Position numbers and translations under genes: made by a program. This document shows, in pieces, positions 23,547 to 31,028 of a DNA stretch of 38,910 nucleotides. Where the stretch lies: NCBI GenBank assembly GCA_937873275.1, contig CALMRC010000171.1, positions 1-38,910 of the forward strand, given 5' to 3'. Each line of letters starts with the position of its first letter. Position 1 is the stretch's first letter. The notes below the pieces were generated by a model. That model saw only the letters and a list, made by a program, of their open reading frames with translations. It searched no databases and was not told the DNA's origin. This DNA comes from an uncultured Spirochaetota bacterium. Lineage in GTDB: Bacteria > Spirochaetota > Spirochaetia > Treponematales > UBA12059.

Positions 23547-24710
23547 CTAGGCGACCGTCGACATGCGCCGGAGGCGCTCGATGATGGGGGGCAGCTTCTC
23601 GACGACGTACTCCACGTCCGCCTCCGTCGAATCCCGTCCCAGGCTCATCCGGATCGAACCGTGGGCCAGCTCCGGCCCCAGGCCGGTGGCAAGGAGGACA
23701 TGGCTGGGCTCCAGGCTCCCGGACGCGCAGGCGGAGCCCGTGGATACCTGGATCCCCTCCAGGTCGAGGTAGAGCAGGATGCTCTCCCCCTCCGCCCCCG
23801 GGAAGGAGACGTTCAGGGTATTCGGCAGGACTTCGGTCTCGTGGCCGTTGACGTGGGCGTAGGGCAGCTTCCGGGTCAAGCCGTCCCGGAGACGTTCCCG
23901 GAGCCGGCGCACCCGGCCGGAGTACTCCGGAAGCTCCCGGAGGGCGAGGTCCGCGGCGGCGCCGAAGCCCAGGATGCCCAGGTTGTTGTAGGTGCCCGCC
24001 CGGTGTCCGTGCTCCTGGTGCCCCCCCCGGATGAGGGGGACGACGGGGGCGCCCTTCCGGACGTACAGGGCCCCGATCCCCTTGGGACCGTAGATCTTGT
24101 GGCACGACAGGGTGAGGTAGTCCGGGTTCCAGGCCTCCACGTCCACGGGAATCTTGCCGGCGCACTGGGTGGCGTCGGTGTGGAAGAAGGCTCCCGCGGC
24201 CTTCGCGATCCCCGAGGCCGCCGCAACCTCCTGGATGGTCCCGATCTCGTTGTTCGCGGCCATCACGGACACCAATAGCGTCTCCGGGCCGACGGAGGAA
24301 CGGAGCTCCTCGAGGTCGATGCGGCCCTTGGAATCGACGCCCAGGAAGCGGACCGGGAAGCCCTCCTCCTCGAGCCACTTGGCCGCGTTGAGGACGCAGG
24401 GATGCTCGATGGCGGTGGTGACGATCCCCCGCCGGGGCCCCTTGCGCCCCAGGTGGAACATGGTGGCGAAGACGGTGTTGTTCGATTCCGACCCGCCGCT
24501 GGTGAAGATGATCGAGGAGGGGTCCCGGGCATGGATCAGGCGGGCCACGGAGGCTCGGGCCTCCTCGACCCGGGCGTGGGCGGCCCGGCCCGATTCGTGC
24601 AGGCTGGACGCGTTGGCGTACACCTCCAGGTCCTCGATCATCCTCGCCTTGACCTCGGGATGCAGGGGGGTCGTCGCGTTGTAATCCATGTAGACGAATC
24701 GCCGGTCCAT
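23547..24710 (-). CDS. nifS: Cysteine desulfurase, NifS/IscS type
   Basis: 387 aa, a complete class V aminotransferase-fold enzyme. Visible residues are H103 (TTAIEHPC), the PLP aspartate in FHTDATQ, the PLP lysine K205 in SCHKIYGPKG, and the catalytic C328 on the flexible loop STGSACASGS. It takes sulfur from L-cysteine as a persulfide and hands it to NifU. The loop length fits group I (NifS/IscS) desulfurases. The ATG at 24710 has GGAG 4 nt upstream. It is preceded by the Rrf2 regulator (54-bp gap, no other feature seen) and followed by nifU. Confidence 0.93.
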   Translation of the reverse strand: MDRRFVYMDYNATTPLHPEVKARMIEDLEVYANASSLHESGRAAHARVEEARASVARLIHARDPSSIIFTSGGSESNNTVFATMFHLGRKGPRRGIVTTAIEHPCVLNAAKWLEEEGFPVRFLGVDSKGRIDLEELRSSVGPETLLVSVMAANNEIGTIQEVAAASGIAKAAGAFFHTDATQCAGKIPVDVEAWNPDYLTLSCHKIYGPKGIGALYVRKGAPVVPLIRGGHQEHGHRAGTYNNLGILGFGAAADLALRELPEYSGRVRRLRERLRDGLTRKLPYAHVNGHETEVLPNTLNVSFPGAEGESILLYLDLEGIQVSTGSACASGSLEPSHVLLATGLGPELAHGSIRMSLGRDSTEADVEYVVEKLPPIIERLRRMSTVA

Positions 24711-24764
24711 TCAGCTCCGCCTTCCAGGCATGCCCTCGGCCGATGCCGGCCGGGACGCCTCTTC

Positions 24765-25190
24765 CTAGTTCGCGGACCCGGGGTCCGCGCCGTTCTCGAT
24801 GATATCCGCGAGGGTCCGGTTGCCCAGATACTCGTCGATCGCCGTCTTGAGACCGATCCAGAATTTCCGGGAGCTGCAGGATGTGTCGTGTCCGCAGATC
24901 CCCAGGGAGTCCACGCAGTCCACCGGCCGGACCTCCCCGTCCAGGGCGGCCACCACGTCCGCCATCACCACTCCGTCCGGGGCTCGGGCCAATCGGTATC
25001 CGCCGTTCTTGCCACGTTCGCTCCGTACCAGGCCGGCCGCGGCCAGGCGGGTCAGGATCCCTTCCAGGTACTTCGGGGAGATGTCCTCCGCCTCCGCGAT
25101 CTCCGCCCCCACGGCTTCCCACCCGGGCTTTCGTGCCAGGTAGGCCAGGGCGCGGATTCCGTATTGTGTTCGGGCGGAAACGGAGAACAC
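24765..25190 (-). CDS. Rrf2-family transcriptional regulator, IscR-like
   Basis: 141 aa. A winged helix-turn-helix (FSVSARTQYGIRALAYLA, ISPKYLEGILTRLAAAGLV, KNGGYRLARAP) is followed by three cysteines, C92, C99 and C105. These occupy the place of the [2Fe-2S] ligands in IscR. Such regulators sense Fe-S supply and usually repress the iron-sulfur operon that follows them, here nifS-nifU-mutY. The spacing C-x6-C-x5-C differs by one residue from E. coli IscR. GTG 25190 is the start, with AGAGG 5 nt upstream. It has a strong promoter of its own with an overlapping dyad, suggesting autoregulation. Confidence 0.85.
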   Translation of the reverse strand: MFSVSARTQYGIRALAYLARKPGWEAVGAEIAEAEDISPKYLEGILTRLAAAGLVRSERGKNGGYRLARAPDGVVMADVVAALDGEVRPVDCVDSLGICGHDTSCSSRKFWIGLKTAIDEYLGNRTLADIIENGADPGSAN

Positions 25191-25199
25191 GTAAGCCTC

Positions 25200-25250
25200 T
25201 TTTTCCTATCGGTATAGTAGGATTATACACAGGATAGAACCCTCCGTCAA
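25200..25250 (-). promoter_or_regulatory. Near-consensus promoter TTGACG-N17-TATAAT with a TCCTA-N9-TAGGA dyad
   Basis: On the minus strand the -35 TTGACG is at 25245-25250 and the perfect -10 TATAAT at 25222-25227, with a 17-bp spacer. An imperfect dyad TCCTA-N9-TAGGA overlaps the expected start point at about 25215 and continues into the leader. The dyad is a good operator candidate for the encoded Rrf2 regulator. The leader is about 25 nt. Confidence 0.7.
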
Positions 25251-25300
25251 GCGGACGGGGTCCTGCGGGTCCGGAATCGGGGATTCCGTGCGAGACGTCC

Positions 25301-25900
25301 TCAATCTCCGAAGGTTATCCTTCGCATCCGGGAAAGCAGGGAAAGCCGGTGCTCCTTCACCTCGCACCAGTCCTTGAACCGCTCCCAGTCGGCGGCGGTT
25401 TCCGTGGCCGCTCCGGAGACCCGGAGCAGATCCCGATCCCAGCGGAACCAGAGGTAGTGTTTGCCGCGGATCGGGGTGGTCCGGGTCGAATGGATCCGGC
25501 TCTCCAGCCGGTCGTGGAGTTCCGCGTGGTTGGCCTCCCCCGCCAGGCACCAGAGGGTACGGTCGCCCAGGAAGATCACGGCCCGCCGGAAGCCCTCCGA
25601 CAGGGCGGAATCGTTCCGGAAGCCCTGGAGAGCCAGGTCCAGGTTTCCCAGGGACAGGTCGTACCCGGATACCCGGAGGGTCCGCCGTATCTCGATCAGC
25701 TCCCGCCGGACATCCTCCGCCGCCGCGTCGTCCCCCCGGGACTTGCCGAGCCGGGCGTTCATCTCCCGGAGGCGGCCTTCGTACTGGGGGAAGAGGCTGG
25801 TCCGTCCCAGGAAATCCGTCGTCTTGGCCAGGAGGACCCGGACGGGCACGATCCGCTCGCCGATGGCCTGGGCGGCCCGGGGCACGATACCGCGGTCCAC
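25301..25900 (-). CDS. Uncharacterised protein at the end of the nucleoside transporter operon
   Basis: 199 aa, soluble, Arg-rich, with no signal peptide or recognisable motif. Helical segments (LREMNARLGKSR, EDVRRELIEIRRTLRVSGYDL) alternate with strands such as RRAVIFLGDRTLWCLAG and KHYLWFRWDRDLLRVSG. GTG 25900 lies 3 nt after the stop of the second permease, so it belongs to the transporter operon. An unusual ribosome site is provided by a G-rich run. Function is unknown. The gap to the Rrf2 gene (25191-25300) holds only the Rrf2 promoter. Confidence 0.6.
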   Translation of the reverse strand: MDRGIVPRAAQAIGERIVPVRVLLAKTTDFLGRTSLFPQYEGRLREMNARLGKSRGDDAAAEDVRRELIEIRRTLRVSGYDLSLGNLDLALQGFRNDSALSEGFRRAVIFLGDRTLWCLAGEANHAELHDRLESRIHSTRTTPIRGKHYLWFRWDRDLLRVSGAATETAADWERFKDWCEVKEHRLSLLSRMRRITFGD

Positions 25901-25903
25901 TCC

Positions 25904-26797
25904 CTACCCCCGGGAACCCCGCGCGCCTCCCGTCCCCTCCAGGAGGGCCGCCGCGGCGGTGACCACGTAGGGCAGGACGAGGATCAGTTCCGGGGGGACG
26001 GACAGGACGGCCTGGGCGGCGTTGGACAGGGCGAACAGGAACCCGAAGGCCAGGGACGCCAGGGCCAGGCCCGCCGGACGTTTTCGGCCTAGGTAGACGA
26101 CCACCAGGGCGATCCAGCCCCGTCCCGAGGCGATGTTCGGCACCCAGGCCCCTACGGAGCGGGCCAGGGCGACCCCAGCCAGGGCGCAGGCCGCGCCGGA
26201 CGCCGCGAAGGCCCAGTACCGGACCGTCCGGGGATCGACGCCCGCGATACGCAGGGAGCCCTCCCGCATGCCCAGGGCCCGGACACGGAGTCCGAAGGGG
26301 GTCGACGAGTAGGAGGCGGCCGCCGCGGCGCAGGCCCCGGCCACGAGGTAGCTGATCCCCCTCTGCCGGAACAGGAGGGGCCCCAGGAGGGGAATCCGGG
26401 AGAAGGCTCCCAGGTCCACCCGGGGCGAGAGGAGGTCCGCCAGGGGCACGACCCCCTTCGTGCCGAACACGTGCTCCGACGCGATCCCCACGGCGCCCGC
26501 CACCAGGAGATTGACCGCCAGGGCGGCCACGAAGGGATTCGCGGAAAGCCGGTCCGCCGCGGCCGCGGCCAGGATGGCGAAGGCGGCGGAGCAGGCCAGG
26601 GCGGCCGCGATCCCGATCCCGATGCTCCCGGTGGCTTCCGCGGCGGCGGCGAAGGAGAAGGCTCCGGCGACGATCAAGCCTTCCAAGGCCACGTTGAGGG
26701 TCCCCGCGGCCTCGGTGAAGAGCCCTCCCAGGGCGGCCAGGAGAATGGGAAGCGCGATCGCCAGGGAGTCGGACAGCAGGGTGTCCGCGAAGGTCAT
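25904..26797 (-). CDS. Nucleoside ABC transporter permease, second subunit
   Basis: 297 aa, almost entirely hydrophobic, with about eight to ten membrane helices. The opening ALPILLAALGGLFTEAAGTLNVALEGLIVAGAF is the BPD_transp_2 hallmark of the nucleoside/BMP branch. Further marks are SANPFVAALAVNLLVAG and GWIALVVVYLGRKRP. It forms the heterodimeric channel with the next permease for purine nucleoside uptake. ATG 26797 overlaps the stop of the first permease by ATGA. It resembles the second permease of the T. pallidum Pnr system (tp0319-0323). The identity of the ligand is inferred from the lipoprotein of the operon. Confidence 0.88.
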   Translation of the reverse strand: MTFADTLLSDSLAIALPILLAALGGLFTEAAGTLNVALEGLIVAGAFSFAAAAEATGSIGIGIAAALACSAAFAILAAAAADRLSANPFVAALAVNLLVAGAVGIASEHVFGTKGVVPLADLLSPRVDLGAFSRIPLLGPLLFRQRGISYLVAGACAAAAASYSSTPFGLRVRALGMREGSLRIAGVDPRTVRYWAFAASGAACALAGVALARSVGAWVPNIASGRGWIALVVVYLGRKRPAGLALASLAFGFLFALSNAAQAVLSVPPELILVLPYVVTAAAALLEGTGGARGSRG

Positions 26798-27837
26798 TTC
26801 CGTGCCTCCCTCCGGCGGCTTCCCAGGAAGCGGGCGGTCGCCAGCAGCAGGACCAGGGCCTTGGCCACGGTGCCCACGTCCGCGGAAATTCCCGCCAGGA
26901 TGGAAACCTGTCGGGAACCGACCTCGAGCCAGGCGAAGAACAGGGCCGCCGGGAGCACCCAGCGGGGATCGTTTCCCGCCAGGAGGGCGATGGAGATGCC
27001 GTTCCAGCCGATCCCCCCGGTCATCCCCCGGACCGCCCGGCCGTTGCTGCCCAGGGCCAGGAGGGCGCCGGCCGCCCCGTTCAGGGCGCCCGACACCAGG
27101 AGGGGCCAGAAAGCGTAGGCCCGGACCCGGAACCCCACGGAGGCCGCGAAGGCGGGGTTCCGGCCGTAGAGGTTCAGTTCCAGCCCCCTCCGGGACGTCC
27201 GAAGGAATCGGTCCAGGCAGAACGCCGCCGCCGCGGCCAGGAGGGGGGCGAAGCTCAGCCCGGAGGGCGGGAAGAGCCGGGGCAGGCGGTAGGCGTCGGA
27301 AACGACGGGAGTCGCGATCAGGTTGCTGGAGGGATCCCGGAGGGGACCCGCGATGGCCCAATCCAGGGCCAGTACGACAGCCTGGGAGACCAGGAAGGTC
27401 GACAGAAGCACGTCCGCCCCCCGGGTCCGGCGGCTCAGGGCGGACGGGAGGGACGTGGCGGCCCCCGCCGCCGCTCCCGCCAGGAACCCCCCGGCCAGGC
27501 CCGCGGGGCCGGGCAGGGAGGGGACGGCCAGCAGGATCAGCACCGCCGCCGTTCCCCCCGCGTAGGCCTGCCCTTCGCCGCCCAGGTTGAAGTCCCCGGA
27601 CCGGAAGACCAGGGCCGTCCCGAGGGCGCACAGGCAGGGCGCCGCGGCCAATTCCACCAGGTTGGCCAGGACGACGGGACGCGTGAAGGGAGAAAGGAAG
27701 AAGGCCCGGAAGGCGGAAGCCGGATCCTCCGAGGCCGCCAGGATGTAGATCGCCGCGGCGGCGAGGGCGGCGGCCAGGGCGGGAAGGGCCCCGAGGCCCG
27801 AGAACGCGGGTTTCCGCGGATCCGGCCGGGGCGTCAC
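26794..27837 (-). CDS. Nucleoside ABC transporter permease, first subunit
   Basis: 347 aa with about ten membrane helices. It carries the family segment TALVFRSGDFNLGGEGQAYAGGTAAV, which resembles the RAGxFNIGxEGQ motif of the BMP/nucleoside permeases. NLYGRNPAFAASVGF matches the cytoplasmic coupling loop that contacts the ATPase. The start GTG 27837 overlaps the ATPase stop (GTGA), as usual in this operon. Together with the next permease it forms the membrane channel. A longer frame to 28365 is a shadow of the ATPase gene. Confidence 0.85.
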   Translation of the reverse strand: MTPRPDPRKPAFSGLGALPALAAALAAAAIYILAASEDPASAFRAFFLSPFTRPVVLANLVELAAAPCLCALGTALVFRSGDFNLGGEGQAYAGGTAAVLILLAVPSLPGPAGLAGGFLAGAAAGAATSLPSALSRRTRGADVLLSTFLVSQAVVLALDWAIAGPLRDPSSNLIATPVVSDAYRLPRLFPPSGLSFAPLLAAAAAFCLDRFLRTSRRGLELNLYGRNPAFAASVGFRVRAYAFWPLLVSGALNGAAGALLALGSNGRAVRGMTGGIGWNGISIALLAGNDPRWVLPAALFFAWLEVGSRQVSILAGISADVGTVAKALVLLLATARFLGSRRREARK

Positions 27838-29345
27838 GCGGCGGCCCCCGTGAGGAGCCGCGTAACCCGGTCGGCCGTGACTTCGCCGCTCCGGACACCC
27901 AGCTCCGTCAGACGGCCCCGGTAGAGAACCGCCACCCGATCCGCCACGGCGAAGAGCTCGTCGACGCTGGAGGTCAGGAGCAGGATCCCGGCTCCCTCCC
28001 GGGCCAGGGACCGGAGGCGGTTCCAGGTCTCCTCCTGGGCCCGGGGGTCCAGACCCTGGGTGGGGTTGGCCGCGAGGACCGCCGGCGCGAAGGAGCCCAG
28101 CTCCCGGGCGCTCAGGACCCGTTGCCGGTTGCCCCCGGAAAGGACGTCGACGGAGGCGTCGAGACGGGCCCGCACCCCCGCGGCTTCCAGGAGGCGCGCG
28201 GCCTCCGCCCTCTGGGCTGCCCGGCCGCTCCGGCTCCAGTCCCGAAGGGACGCTCCCCGGGCTACGAGGTTTTCCAGGATCGTCGCGCCCAGGCAGAGTC
28301 CCCGCCCGTCCCGGTCCGTGGGCAGGTACGAAAGGATGGAGGATCGGAGTTCGTCCCGCGGCCACGCCGACAGGTCCCGCCCCAGGAGTTCCACGACTCC
28401 CTGGTCGCAGGTCCGTTCACCCCCCGCCAGGTCCTCCAGGGCTCCCAGGCCGTTTCCCGCCAGGGCCGCCACCCCGTAGACTTCGCCCCGGCGTACCTCG
28501 AAGTCCAGGTCCCTCAGGGTCACCCGATCGGAGTCCCGGAGGGACGCTCCCCGGAACCGGAACACCGCCTGTCCCCGGGTCACGGCGGGACCGTCCGCGG
28601 TGAAGCAGGAGGAGGAACTGGCCATGCGGAGGGCCAGGTCGCACTCGTCCGTGTCCGCGGGCCGCAGGGTATCGACCACCGAGCCGTTCCGCAGGATCGT
28701 GATCCGGTCCGCGGAGGAAAGCACCTCCCGTACCCGGTGGCTGATCAGGAGGATCGAGGTCCCGGCGTCCCGGAGGCGCTTCAGGAGGGCGAAGAGGGAC
28801 TCCGCCTCGGACTCGGTCAGGATGCTGGTGGGCTCGTCCAGGATCAGGACGTCCCGGCCCCGGGCGAGGGCCCGAAGGATCTCCGCCTCCCGCCGCTCCG
28901 GGGGGGAGAGGCGGGAGATTACGGCCCCGGGATCCAGGGGGAAGGAGAAATTCGCCGAGGCCAGGGCCGTCTCGTAGTAGGACCGGCGGCGGTCCAGGAA
29001 GATCCCCAGGACCCGGGGCTCTCGGCCCAGGATCAGGTTTTCCGCCACCGTCAGATGCTGGGCCAGGAGGGATTGCTGGGGAACCAGGCCGATTCCGTGA
29101 CGCTCCGCGTCCCGGGGCCGTCGGAACCGGACCTCCCGCCCCCGCACCCGCAGGCTCCCCGAATCGGGCCGGTCCAGGCCGGATAGGATCCGGGCCAGGG
29201 TGCTCTTTCCGGCTCCGTTCTCCCCCACGACGGCGTGGATCTCCCCGGCCTTTAGGACCAGGGAGACCCCGTCCAGGGCGACCGTCCCCGTGGAGGGGAA
29301 GGTCTTCACGAGCCTCCGGACTTCCAGGAGGGGCTGGGGATCCAT
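27834..29345 (-). CDS. Nucleoside ABC transporter ATP-binding protein (two fused NBDs)
   Basis: 503 aa in two nucleotide-binding domains, as in RbsA/NupO-type proteins. NBD1 has Walker A GENGAGKST (41-49), a degenerate signature LSPPERREAEI where LSxGxxQ is usual, and Walker B VLILDEPTS. NBD2 has the degenerate Walker A GVAALAGNGLGAL typical of this branch, signature LSGGNRQRVLSAREL and AANPTQGLD. The loss of catalysis in one half is normal in the family. It energises purine nucleoside import on the cytoplasmic face. ATG 29345 is 2 nt after the lipoprotein stop, and the next gene overlaps it by GTGA. Confidence 0.9.
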   Translation of the reverse strand: MDPQPLLEVRRLVKTFPSTGTVALDGVSLVLKAGEIHAVVGENGAGKSTLARILSGLDRPDSGSLRVRGREVRFRRPRDAERHGIGLVPQQSLLAQHLTVAENLILGREPRVLGIFLDRRRSYYETALASANFSFPLDPGAVISRLSPPERREAEILRALARGRDVLILDEPTSILTESEAESLFALLKRLRDAGTSILLISHRVREVLSSADRITILRNGSVVDTLRPADTDECDLALRMASSSSCFTADGPAVTRGQAVFRFRGASLRDSDRVTLRDLDFEVRRGEVYGVAALAGNGLGALEDLAGGERTCDQGVVELLGRDLSAWPRDELRSSILSYLPTDRDGRGLCLGATILENLVARGASLRDWSRSGRAAQRAEAARLLEAAGVRARLDASVDVLSGGNRQRVLSARELGSFAPAVLAANPTQGLDPRAQEETWNRLRSLAREGAGILLLTSSVDELFAVADRVAVLYRGRLTELGVRSGEVTADRVTRLLTGAAA

Positions 29346-29347
29346 GC

Positions 29348-30403
29348 CTACAGGCTGTCGATGGGGAAGGCCGGGGAGCCCGAGCGCAGGTCCCCCAGGG
29401 CTTTCTCGAACCGCTCCCGGAGATCCGCGGGAAGGGCCCGGTAGGCGTCCCCGTCCGGATCGAATCCGATGTACCCGCCCGCGGCTCCCACGACGTCCGC
29501 CCGTCCGAACCCGGAGGCGTCGCCGGCCAGGAGGGCCCCCACCCTCTCGCGGACCAGGCGTTCCTGGTCGAGCACGGTGCAGCCCAGGATCGTACCCGGG
29601 GCCAGACCGTAGCCCTTGCCCTCGAACCAGACCGCGTAGGTGCCCCGCTCCCGGGACGCGGACAGGACTCCCTGACCGGCGCCCCCCGCGATGGGCAGGA
29701 TCACGTCCACGCCGCCCTCGATCAGGGAAGCCGCGAGCTCGGCGCTCCGGTTGGCGTCGTACCAGTTCCCGACGACCCGGACTTCCAGGGAGATGCCGGG
29801 ATCGACGGCCTTGAGGCCCGCCTCGAATCCGGGGCGGATCAGTTTGTCCAGGGTCGGGTAGGTCTGAGCGATGACCATGCCGACCTTCTTGGCCCCGTTG
29901 GCTCCCGGAAGGGAGGACGTGGTGACCAGCCCCGCCAAGTACCCGGCGATGTATCCCTGTTCCAGCTGGTTGTACAGGACCGTGTGGATCGCCGGATTGC
30001 CCGGCAGGAAGGCGTCGGCCACGAAGAACCGGAGGGCGGGATACGACTCCGCCACCTTGGCGCAGAGCTCCGGGAGGGCCGGGTTCGAGGTGACGACCAG
30101 GTCGAACTCCCCGGACGCCGCCAGGGAAGCGAGCTTGTCCTGCCATTCCGCCTGGTTGAAGCCGGCTTCTACGACCCGGAAGGTCGTGCCGGGGACCGCC
30201 TCCGCGGCCTGCCGGGCCCCGGAAACCAGCATCTCGTAGATGGGGCTTCCGGAAACGACCCCGGGGACGAACACGGCAACTCCCTTGAACGCGGGCCGGG
30301 AAGCATCCCTTGAGACGGGGACACCCCCCCCCTTCGAGCAGGACGCGAAAACCGCAAGGATCGCGGCCGCGACGGCGACCCACGATCGGATTCTTCTGTT
30401 CAT
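29348..30403 (-). CDS. pnrA: Purine nucleoside receptor lipoprotein, BMP/PnrA family
   Basis: 351 aa. The signal ILAVFASC gives a lipidated Cys22. The rest is a periplasmic binding protein of the BMP family: FKGVAVFVPGVVSGSPIYEMLVSGARQAAE, GEFDLVVTSNPALPELCAKVAESYPALRF and DVILPIAGGAGQGVLSASRERGTYAVWFEGKGYG. In T. pallidum the homologue PnrA (TmpC, Tp0319) binds purine nucleosides, and purine auxotrophy makes it important there. AGGAG 8 nt before ATG 30403 is a good ribosome site. It leads a five-gene operon ending at 25301. The leader contains a stem-loop. The nucleoside ligand is inferred by family, not shown. Confidence 0.85.
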   Translation of the reverse strand: MNRRIRSWVAVAAAILAVFASCSKGGGVPVSRDASRPAFKGVAVFVPGVVSGSPIYEMLVSGARQAAEAVPGTTFRVVEAGFNQAEWQDKLASLAASGEFDLVVTSNPALPELCAKVAESYPALRFFVADAFLPGNPAIHTVLYNQLEQGYIAGYLAGLVTTSSLPGANGAKKVGMVIAQTYPTLDKLIRPGFEAGLKAVDPGISLEVRVVGNWYDANRSAELAASLIEGGVDVILPIAGGAGQGVLSASRERGTYAVWFEGKGYGLAPGTILGCTVLDQERLVRERVGALLAGDASGFGRADVVGAAGGYIGFDPDGDAYRALPADLRERFEKALGDLRSGSPAFPIDSL

Positions 30404-30426
30404 CTCTCACTCCTGATGACAAGTCG

Positions 30427-30455
30427 CCGGGACCGGGAACTCCCTTCCCGTCCGG
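30427..30455. repeat. Stem-loop in the pnrA leader and upstream of the merR promoter
   Basis: An imperfect 11-bp stem, with bulges at 30429 and 30434, runs from CCGGGACCGGGAA (30427-30439) to TTCCCGTCCGG (30445-30455) around the loop CTCCC. In the minus direction it lies in the 5' leader of pnrA. In the plus direction it is followed by CTTTT, which overlaps the merR -35. It could be a leader structure, an operator or a plus-strand terminator. Confidence 0.45.
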
Positions 30456-30456
30456 C

Positions 30457-30485
30457 TTTTCACGGGCTGTCGGTCGGAGTATACT
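30457..30485 (+). promoter_or_regulatory. merR promoter TTTTCA-N17-TATACT, with a palindromic shared -10
   Basis: The -35 TTTTCA is at 30457-30462 and the -10 TATACT at 30480-30485, 17 bp apart. The -10 lies in AGTATACT (30478-30485), a perfect palindrome, so the minus strand also reads TATACT (30483-30478). It could serve the divergent pnrA operon, with a leader of about 68 nt. The minus-strand -35 is weak. Confidence 0.65.
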
Positions 30486-30555
30486 GGGACCCCGCGGAAC
30501 GGGTACAGGACCGGCATCCTGACGCGCCGCCAAGTTTACGTTAAGGGTACGATTC

Positions 30556-31023
30556 ATGTCCTCGGACCATTCGCTTCGAATCGGAGACCTCGCCCGAATG
30601 TTCGGCATCACCTCCCGCACGGTCCGGTACTACGAGGAGCTGGGGCTCATCGAACCGGAAAACCGCGAGGAGGGGGAGCACCGTCGGTACTCGAACCGCG
30701 ACGTGATCCGTCTGAAACGGGTCCAGCAGCTCAAGGACTACGGCCTGACCCTGGCGGAGATCTCGGAACTCTTCGACCTCGCCCGCAAGGACCGGAGCGG
30801 GGATTCCGCCCGGAAGGGACTGGCGGGCAAGTATCGGGAGCGCCTGGATGAGGCTCTCCGGCGGAAGGAAGCCCTGGACAAGTATATCGAGGACCTCTCC
30901 TGGCACATCGACCAGCTCGAGCGGACCCCGGATTTCTTCGAATGCCCCGGGGCTTCCTGCACGTCCTGCCGATGGGCGGACCGGTGCGACGTCCGATCCC
31001 TCCTGGACCGGGAAAGGGCCTAG
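30556..31023 (+). CDS. MerR-family regulator with a C-terminal cysteine cluster
   Basis: 155 aa. The N-terminal MerR winged helix is clear: LRIGDLARMFGITSRTVRYYEELGLIEP (7-34) and HRRYSNRDVIRLKRVQQLKDYGL. A coiled coil follows (about 85-122), then the tail FFECPGASCTSCRWADRCDV with cysteines at 130, 135, 138 and 144. This spacing suggests binding of a metal ion or Fe-S cluster. MerR proteins twist promoters with long spacers; the ligand here is unknown. AAGGG lies 8 nt before ATG 30556. The FGGY kinase gene begins 5 nt after its stop, implying co-transcription; the pnr operon is divergent and may also be a target. Confidence 0.85.
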   Translation: MSSDHSLRIGDLARMFGITSRTVRYYEELGLIEPENREEGEHRRYSNRDVIRLKRVQQLKDYGLTLAEISELFDLARKDRSGDSARKGLAGKYRERLDEALRRKEALDKYIEDLSWHIDQLERTPDFFECPGASCTSCRWADRCDVRSLLDRERA

Positions 31024-31028
31024 ACCCC

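Noticed and set aside
25904-30403. Possibility that the ABC operon is a ribose or simple-sugar importer
   Set aside because: The binding protein is of the BMP/PnrA type rather than RbsB type, and the permeases belong to the nucleoside/BMP branch.
27834-30620. 928-aa single frame covering the ABC ATPase and the BMP lipoprotein region
   Set aside because: The upstream part is a shadow of pnrA in another frame. The ATPase starts at ATG 29345, 2 nt after the pnrA stop.
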